Assembly: GCA_029706075.1 (NCBI GenBank)
Contig: JAINUG010000014.1
Span: forward strand, 8,001,157 to 8,065,156
Origin: Aldrovandia affinis
Taxonomy: Eukaryota > Chordata > Actinopteri > Notacanthiformes > Halosauridae
Length of the DNA stretch: 64,000 bases
Direction of reading: 5' to 3'
Part shown: positions 61,401-64,000 of the stretch, in pieces
Position numbering within the stretch: position 1 is the first letter of the stretch
Layout of the letters: the number at the start of each line of letters is the position of its first letter
Program-made: the position numbers and the translations under genes
Notes under the pieces: generated by a model
What the model saw: the letters and a program-made list of their open reading frames with translations, nothing else
Databases searched by the model: none
What the model was told of the DNA's origin: nothing

Positions 61401-63302
61401 ATTACAGGCATTTGGCAGATGCTCTTATCCAGTTTACATTTCTTTACATACATTTCATATGTATATTTCTTGACATTTCTGGATATTAAGTGAAGCAATT
61501 CAGGTTAGGTACCTTTTCTCAAGGGTACAACGGCAGTGCCCCCATCTGGGAATCGAACCTGCAATCTGCAACCTGTAACCTACAAGCGTTATGAGCCCAG
61601 TTCTCCAAACCATTATACTACACTGCCAAGATCCTTGAAATGAAAGAAGCGGGGCCTGGCCACCGGGAGTTTGAGCACACGCTCAGGCTTCGGTAGCCAA
61701 TCAAACAGTCCGGAAGTCTGAATTCTGATTGTAGCCAGGCAGTAAAACTGAAATAATCATTGTACACTAATTGAACCACTGCCTTTTTCCACAGATCTAA
61801 GATGGTTACTCTTTTAAATAGGGTTGAAAATCCTGTTGGTCACCTTGGGCTATAGAGAGCACACTAGGACCAAATGCCTGCATGTGGGTAAAGAACAAAA
61901 GAACAGACCAGTGTAAAGTTGTATGTTATTATTATATTATATATAGTAAAGCAATTTAACAGGGTGTTGTACCACAACACATGGCCAGTATGTCCTGCAC
62001 GCACCGAGTCTACCAGTGTCTGGAATTCTGCAGGAATTCTCTTGGAATATGACACCGCTCTTCCACGAGAAAGTCAATAATCTCACACTCAGCTGATAAA
62101 AGTGGAAAGCGCGGTCTCGGGCGTCGTTCGAGAACATCCCATAAAATGCATAATTACATTAAAGAGAAGTGCTCGAAGGGGTTTGTAAATTCCAATTCTG
62201 TTTCATTCACTACACCACATGTTTCATTCAGTTTGTAACACGTCTTGTTACAAACCTTTTAAAATGTTTACAAGCCTGCTTTTTCTTTTTTTTTTTTTGC
62301 AATTCAGTAAAATAATTCTTGTTGGCGACTGCACACTAAGTAAGAGCAGCCAGGGGGCGTTGATGTCTCAGGCCCCATTGTGCTAGATAAGCCCCATGAA
62401 ATTAGACTAATTTTCAATAGGACGTCCTGTCACTCCTAACAGAGACAAGAGCAGCACAGAGTATTTACAGAACACGACAACTTATCAACTTATTTTGGTA
62501 CAATGCCTAAATAACACCTTTATATAGTCTATAAACTTTGATCAAGGCTCTGCAAAGTCATTAGTCCATAAGCCATGTACGAATAGTCCCTCTGTGGGGC
62601 ACTCAAACAGTTGCCCAGATGTTAAGAATGAATGGAATAAAATTGTTATTGTTACATAAGTATTCGATCTCTTGCTGTCCTCCAGGGATGAGAGATCCCT
62701 TGATGTAATGCAGTAACGCCACCAAAACTTCAAACTGGAATGATGCCACGTGAGGCGTGGATGAAAGGAACGCAGACGAGGGTGGCATGGAGCTGTGCAA
62801 GGTGACGAGCGAGAGAAGATAAGAGAGAGAGAGGGAGCGAGAGAGAGAAAGCAAGGGAGAGAGAGAAATGAGCGGGAGAAAGGAAGAGACGCAGCTCTGC
62901 TTCTGGGGTTCTGAAAGGGTTGTGGTTACCACGGTACTCTAATTTGACTCAATCTATCGGTCTGTTAAATTTAACCGGTGCACCCTTCGCCATTACTTTT
63001 GAGATATAATGATCTTACTCTGTATTCATCAGGAATCTGTGCTCTTTCATGAATCCTGTACAGTGCTTTCTGCCATTTCCATTGCAAGGAGGGGCTAGAG
63101 CTGGCTTTAAAGTGTAAAATATGACATAAAACCACACTAGACTGCGCCTCCCAGGACCACCTCTTAAGTGCACAAATCGAACGTTGGTAAGAAAAAGCAT
63201 GAAATGGCCCTCTCCAAAGCCTGGGTGAAGAGACACACACTGCTCACCCTTGGCTGGCAGGTCCCCTCCTCCTCCTCCTCCTCGCTTCACCATGTCCTTC
63301 AT
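29052..63302 (-). CDS. CLU-family (clustered mitochondria) protein, divergent CLUH-like
   Basis: Coding exons on the minus strand: 63302-63248 (tentative), 59480-59347, 52811-52640, 50786-50649, 50465-50305, 49524-49370, 49200-49078, 48471-48336, 48127-48035, 44118-43355, 42679-42606, 42046-41942, 41217-41117, 40505-40353, 40136-40074, 39577-39342, 38737-38653, 38554-38401, 38209-38070, 35592-35512, 34647-34522, 33869-33760, 32158-32065, 31799-31671, 30520-30447 and 29697-29052. Phases agree at every junction and total about 1433 residues (human CLUH about 1309). Landmarks in CLUH order: ubiquitin-like N-terminal part ([32 protein letters not shown]), CLU domain ([31 protein letters not shown]), [47 protein letters not shown], and TPR region ([15 protein letters not shown]). 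Family members bind mRNAs of nuclear-encoded mitochondrial proteins and control mitochondrial distribution. The C-terminal exon is a long Glu/Asp-rich tail absent from CLUH. Exon 44118-43355 has two compensating frame shifts. Confidence 0.88.
29766..30103 (-). repeat. SINE family A copy
   Basis: Reverse orientation next to a (TTTTA)n run (29771-29805): CCCAGTTTTTCTCCCAATC tail, CTGAGGCGGACAGCCAATC core, head ACCGTTACACTACCCGAA. Confidence 0.85.
30104..30330 (-). repeat. SINE family C copy with head expanded to a short array
   Basis: TATTTAGCAGACGCTTTTAT tail followed by about five copies of the same 29-bp AGAACCATGCTCTACCTACTG unit as at 18664-19256, adjoining the SINE family A copy. Confidence 0.88.
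30820..31225 (-). repeat. Interspersed repeat, unclassified
   Basis: Phrases such as GTATACAAAATAATGGAAAT, GGAGTTGGGCCACCCTTTGC and GGACCATTCTTCAAGAAGGG look like a dispersed fish repeat. I recall the type but cannot place the superfamily. Intron of the CLU-like gene. Confidence 0.5.
31325..31620 (-). mobile_element. CR1/Rex-like LINE 3' end fragment
   Basis: On the minus strand it encodes [20 protein letters not shown], the typical C-terminal end of a non-LTR reverse transcriptase ORF, then a deletion and [10 protein letters not shown] related copy is at 41285-41560. Confidence 0.75.
32165..32450 (+). repeat. L2-type LINE 3' tail
   Basis: GGACTCCACTACCACTGATT, CCTGTGTTACAGGTACAATG, GCCAACAATGATGTGTATTA and the end stem GTCGCTCTGGATAAGAGCGT. 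It starts close to the acceptor side of the CLU-like exon 32065-32158. Confidence 0.85.
32873..33181. mobile_element. hAT-like MITE (CAGGGCTATTCAACT ... AGACCCCTG)
   Basis: Termini CAGGGCTATTCAACTGGCGG and TTTGAAGACCCCTG with GGCCAAATGCAGCCC near the left end, typical of non-autonomous hAT elements. Flanks TTCTAAAT and TGCCAAAT match in 6 of 8 positions. Confidence 0.65.
33258..33755. repeat. TGGTTCAGTGTG tandem repeat, split by a SINE
   Basis: Imperfect units of ATGGTTCAGTGTGTGCTGGT on both sides of the SINE at 33405-33617, running up to the donor of the CLU-like exon 33760-33869. Confidence 0.85.
33405..33617 (-). repeat. SINE family A copy, head missing
   Basis: Reverse orientation: CCTGTTTTTCTCCCAATTTA, CATGGGTCCGCCGCTCGTC, CGAGACGCAATTCGCCCACC, then it stops before the core. 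It interrupts a GGTTCAGTGTGTGCTGGTTTA tandem repeat. Confidence 0.82.
34230..34510 (+). repeat. ATT microsatellite and SINE family B copy
   Basis: (ATT)n at 34229-34264, then GTAGTATAATGGTTTGGGAA, GGTTTGATTCTCAGGTGGGG, ACTTAACCTGAATTGCTTC, ATCCAGCTGTATAAATGG and GGATAAGAGCG tails. The tail motif occurs twice (34425 and 34475). Confidence 0.82.
34800..35505. other. CLU-like intron sequence without recognised features
   Basis: A short tandem motif (AGACCATGGGGCTCATCCAC, about 34820-34960) and otherwise unique-looking sequence. Nothing coding seen. Confidence 0.6.
35660..36040 (-). repeat. SINE family A copy, near full length
   Basis: Reverse orientation: GTTTTTCCCCATTTTAGTGG, CGCCGCCCGTCCTCCGG, CGAGACGGAACTCCCC, AATGCCGCCCCCGATCGGGG core, CAGGTTTCGAATCGTGACCG B box and CGCTATCCGAGGCCCC head. 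One of the best-preserved copies. Confidence 0.9.
36041..37670. other. CLU-like intron sequence (part of 35593-38069)
   Basis: AT-rich. The minus-strand frames at 37318-37079 ([33 protein letters not shown]) and the text through 37670 may be a degraded LINE-type segment, but I could not confirm this. No host exon recognised. Confidence 0.4.
37675..38045. repeat. GTAGTGTAATG tandem repeat
   Basis: Short imperfect units such as TAGTATAATGTAGTGTAGTG and TGTAATGTAATGCAGTTTAG, next to the donor of the CLU-like exon 38070-38209. Confidence 0.93.
38770..39330. repeat. Two SINE family A pieces in inverted arrangement
   Basis: Reverse tail fragment at 38800-38935 (CCCAATTTAGGGGCCAATTA, ACTCACCACCCGACCCCAC) followed by a forward copy at 38975-39330 (GGCTGGCGTAGTGGTCTAAC head, TTCTGTCTCGAAGGAGGCGG, ATAATTGGCTTCCAAATTGG tail). 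Confidence 0.82.
39590..40065. repeat. CA microsatellite (~450 bp)
   Basis: Imperfect (CA)n with CACT and CAGA variants filling most of the CLU-like intron 39578-40073. Open frames of Thr-His or Val-Cys repeats are artefacts. Confidence 0.97.
40185..40300 (-). repeat. L2-type LINE tail
   Basis: Reverse tail: TTTAAGCATTTAGCAGAAGC, TCTTATCCAGAGCGACTTAC, AGTTCACACAAGAGATCAGT. Confidence 0.8.
41285..41560 (-). mobile_element. CR1/Rex-like LINE 3' end fragment
   Basis: Minus-strand frame with [32 protein letters not shown] and [13 protein letters not shown]: the C-terminal end of a non-LTR reverse transcriptase ORF. Confidence 0.8.
42045..42540. repeat. CA/CATA microsatellite (~490 bp)
   Basis: Imperfect (CA)n with CATA and CATG units in the CLU-like intron 42047-42605, reaching the acceptor of exon 41942-42046. 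Confidence 0.97.
42741..42795. repeat. Paired 18-bp perfect palindromes
   Basis: ATATCTCTATAGAGATAT at 42741-42758 and again at 42778-42795, in a wider run of related inverted TATCATAATATC units. Confidence 0.95.
42975..43202. mobile_element. hAT-like MITE with 8-bp target duplication
   Basis: Inverted termini CAGTGGTGGACAAAGT and TTTTTCCACCACTG enclose an ACTTAAGTA/TACTTTTACTCAAGTA-rich body. Flanks GCTTTGGG (42967-42974) and GCTTTGGC (43203-43210) agree in 7 of 8 positions. Confidence 0.85.
44105..44578. repeat. Tandem copies of the exon 9 acceptor junction (part 1)
   Basis: Units of the type GGCACTGTTAACCTGGAGAT followed by (AC)n. Read on the minus strand each is the intron end ATCTCCAG plus the first 10-12 nt of CLU-like exon 9 (GTTAACAGTGCC). 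About 12 copies here, the first being the real junction. Confidence 0.9.
44579..47281. mobile_element. Non-coding DNA transposon with 45-bp inverted ends, carrying a nested hAT
   Basis: Left end 44579-44623 and right end 47237-47281 are inverted copies differing at about three positions (shared core GAATTTGGCGTGTTCGCACAG). Without the nested hAT it is about 1.2 kb. The interior (46136-47236) is A/T-rich with many TAGCTAG motifs and no recognisable transposase. I cannot assign the superfamily or a clear target duplication. Confidence 0.82.
44645..46127 (+). mobile_element. hAT-type transposon remnant with 8-bp target duplication
   Basis: Termini TAGGGTTGCCACC and, inverted, TAGCGTTGCCACC. Perfect 8-bp duplication TGTGGAAT at 44637-44644 and 46128-46135, the hAT target-site length. 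The interior has degraded transposase pieces: a zinc-finger-like part ([22 protein letters not shown] near 45245-45325) and, after a large deletion, [20 protein letters not shown] (about 45550-45605). The frames are interrupted, so it cannot encode a working transposase. Confidence 0.88.
47283..47415. repeat. Tandem copies of the exon 9 acceptor junction (part 2)
   Basis: At least three more GGCACTGTTACCCTGGGGA(G)AT plus (AC)n units beyond the transposon, continuing the array that ends at 44578. Confidence 0.88.
47920..48034. repeat. 35-bp tandem copies of the exon 8 donor junction
   Basis: Three identical extra copies (GTACC at 47926, 47961, 47996) precede the true junction (48031). Read on the minus strand each has the last 16 nt of CLU-like exon 8 (CAGAGCCTTACTGCAG) joined to the donor GTACCCACAC. 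Confidence 0.93.
48836..49076. repeat. GT microsatellite
   Basis: Imperfect (GT)n with TATG and CTGTG variants, up to the donor of the CLU-like exon 49078-49200. Confidence 0.9.
49545..49768. mobile_element. hAT-like MITE, second copy, left end lost
   Basis: Same body as 42975-43202 (CTGTACTTAAGTACATTTTT, TACTTTTACTCAAGTAAAGG) and right terminus TCATCCACCACTG. The left terminus is missing. Confidence 0.8.
49840..50025 (-). repeat. SINE family B copy
   Basis: Reverse orientation: ACATTACAGGCATTAAACAG tail, TATACAGATGGATATTTTAC, CACCTGGGAATTGAACCTGC B box, CCTAACCTGTTATACTACAC head. Confidence 0.85.
50868..51025 (-). repeat. Truncated SINE family A plus SINE family C tail
   Basis: CCCAATTTGGTAGCCAATTA and CGATTCGCCCTCCCCCAC from family A, then CTTTTATCCAAAGCGACTTA, a family C tail. 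Confidence 0.75.
51026..51760. repeat. Repeat fragments with GTGACGGTATA motifs and a SINE family C head
   Basis: GGGGTGTGACGGTATACCGG (51027) and GAGCTGTGACGGTATAAAA (51593) look like ends of a dispersed DNA element. Between them GGTTCTGTGTGGCTCAGTAG at about 51524 is a forward family C head. The rest is unassigned. Confidence 0.55.
52120..52285 (-). repeat. SINE family B copy
   Basis: Reverse orientation: CATATAATCCATTTATACAG, TTCAGGTTAGGTACCTTGCT, GGGAATCGAACCTGCAACC B box, CTAACCATTATACCACACTG head. Confidence 0.87.
52300..52600 (+). repeat. L2-type LINE 3' end with AT microsatellite
   Basis: Encodes the last residues of the L2 pol ([20 protein letters not shown]), then the tail with (TA)n at 52425-52447 and GTTACAGGTACGGTGTGCAG. 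Confidence 0.82.
52840..53392 (+). repeat. 5' LTR of the BEL/Pao element
   Basis: 553 bp, TGTGCGAAAGGCTGTGG to TAGCCTCTCCAATA. Contains AATAAA near 53279 (CTTTAATAAATGACC). It lacks about 345 bp found in the 3' LTR. Confidence 0.92.
53583..53990 (+). pseudogene. BEL/Pao gag-like fragment
   Basis: First open segment (135 codons) of the element's internal region. It is charged and coiled-coil-like near the start, then Pro-rich. A stop separates it from the following open segment at 54024-54515. Assignment to gag rests on position between the primer site and the protease. Confidence 0.7.
55060..58060 (+). pseudogene. BEL/Pao pol remnant (protease, RT, integrase)
   Basis: Order of recognisable parts: zinc knuckle(s) at about 55078-55200, protease (DDGSERT), an RT-proximal segment ([19 protein letters not shown] at 55720-55790), a further RT part at about 56260-56460, and integrase (CKECHQW near 57625, [19 protein letters not shown] near 57857-57915). 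Stops and frame changes occur throughout, and the RT catalytic region is not recoverable as one frame. Confidence 0.82.
58061..58958 (+). repeat. 3' LTR of the BEL/Pao element
   Basis: 898 bp, TGTGAGAAAGGCTGTGG to TAGCCTCTCCAATA. The first 220 bp and last 320 bp align to the 5' LTR with scattered differences; about 58281-58630 has no match there. Confidence 0.92.
59600..59880. repeat. Interspersed repeat fragment, unclassified
   Basis: AGTCAAGTCATGTCAAGTCA, AACATTGAAATGCTTACTCG and AAATAAATCATAAATAATAA are phrases of a dispersed fish repeat. Class not assigned. Confidence 0.5.
59899..60079. mobile_element. Foldback MITE with ~73-bp arms
   Basis: Arms 59899-59971 and 60007-60079 are inverted copies of each other with roughly 85-90% identity by eye (shared ATATCCTAACCT/AGGTTAGGATAT and CTGATCTAGGATCAGT). 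The ends read CTAGGATCAGTTT. Confidence 0.85.
60540..60812. mobile_element. MITE with a 36-bp perfect palindrome
   Basis: Inner arms 60596-60631 and 60660-60695 are perfect inverted copies around a 28-bp spacer. Outer segments CTCGCTTGCAATTTTG and CAAAATTGCAAGCGAG extend the symmetry. Flanked by TA microsatellites. A relative is at 12280-12610. Confidence 0.88.
60813..61400. other. Unassigned sequence upstream of CLU-like exon 2
   Basis: Contains a 140-codon plus-strand frame (60929-61351) with no recognisable domain or family resemblance. I do not call it a gene. Confidence 0.4.
61405..61630 (-). repeat. SINE family B copy
   Basis: Reverse orientation: TTACAGGCATTTGGCAGATG tail, AATTCAGGTTAGGTACC, GGGAATCGAACCTGCAATC B box and AACCATTATACTACACTGCC head. 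Confidence 0.88.
61631..63247. other. Intron 1 of the CLU-like gene (if exon 1 is right), no gene seen
   Basis: Mostly A/T-rich unique-looking sequence with a T run (62290-62299) and a GA-rich tract (62821-62890). No coding feature supported. Confidence 0.5.
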
Positions 63303-64000
63303 CTCTGTGGGTCAGCTGCTTCGTTGTAGTCTCTCCCCTTTTCGCTCCGTCGCTGTGTGCACACCTGTGGTTAGCGTGTGAAATGGCTGGCTTGCTCGCT
63401 CGCTCGCCCTCCTGGTCTTGCTCTCCAATCCGTAAGCCCCTAATCTCTCCCACAATCTAGCCCTGTTTTCCTTTTGCACCTCCACCACACCCTCTTCTTG
63501 CTCAACCCGTCCTCTCTCTCTCTATCTCTCTCTCTCTTTCTGCTTGGCTCCTTTACATAGCAGCTTGCCTTGGCCACACCTGGGTCGAGGACTGGGTGTG
63601 GCTGCGTCAGCCTGTTCCTGCACTCTCCCCTCATACCATAGAGTCTGTTTACTACCCTCCCCCTCCCCCCTCTCTCTCTCTCTCTCCTTCTCCCTCCCTC
63701 TCTTTCAGCTCCGAGCAGGCAGGGTGTGACTCAACACACACTGTTTCACTTTCTCTACTCACAGTTTAATATGAACTCCGGTGTTGAAATAATGTAAGAT
63801 AAACATTGGTCCACTCTACTGAGGTGAAATGGGCCATTGAACAGTGCAAAGAAACTACGTACAACTGCTATAACTTGACTCATGTGCAGGAAAATAGCCA
63901 TAATTTATGTCCAACAAGGGGGGGGGGGGGTTCAGTGAACTGGAGCAGGAATGCTTGTTATTTCTCTTCGTAATCCCACAGACACCAAACCAGTTTAGAT
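63303..64000 (-). promoter_or_regulatory. Possible 5' region of the CLU-like gene
   Basis: Upstream of the tentative start codon at 63302. Has CT-rich tracts (63506-63540 and 63655-63708) and a (G)12 run near 63919. No TATA box or other gene recognised. Promoter role rests only on position. Confidence 0.3.

Overview
The window is vertebrate nuclear DNA, almost certainly from a teleost fish. Genes are split by GT-AG introns, and each recognised product resembles a vertebrate protein. Introns and spacers are packed with teleost-type repeats: tRNA-headed SINEs, L2/UnaL2-type LINE tails ending in a GGATAAGAGCGTCTGCTAAATG-like stem, hAT-type elements, a BEL/Pao LTR element and long CA, CT and GA tracts. 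I cannot name the species from the sequence.

Layout. (1) 300-4295, plus strand: zmynd19, lacking only its 5' end. (2) 6687-9336, plus: atp6v1g1, complete in three exons. (3) 11773-22545, minus: tfip11, complete in 13 coding exons. (4) 23492-28183, plus: srrd, seven coding exons, head-to-head with tfip11 across a spacer of about 950 bp. (5) 29052 to about 63302, minus: a large gene of the clustered mitochondria (CLU/CLUH) family, about 26 coding exons and 1430 residues. It is only moderately similar to vertebrate CLUH and looks like a divergent paralogue with a long acidic tail. The rest is repeats and unassigned sequence.

The genes have unrelated housekeeping roles: a MYND-finger adaptor, a V-ATPase stalk subunit, a spliceosome disassembly factor, an SRR1-domain protein and a CLU-family protein. 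They do not form a pathway. The tfip11-srrd pair is also adjacent in human.

Four of the five genes carry an apparent single-base indel in an otherwise well-conserved exon: zmynd19 exon at 1603, tfip11 G-patch exon, srrd exon 3, and two compensating shifts in CLU exon 9. Assembly indel error is the simplest common explanation.

The most unusual structures are in the CLU-like gene. Intron 8 has tandem copies of its own 5' splice junction at one end and of its own 3' splice junction at the other, and the second array is split by a transposon that itself contains a hAT element. A 6.1-kb BEL/Pao element with an intact 5-bp target duplication lies 28 bp from the exon 2 acceptor.
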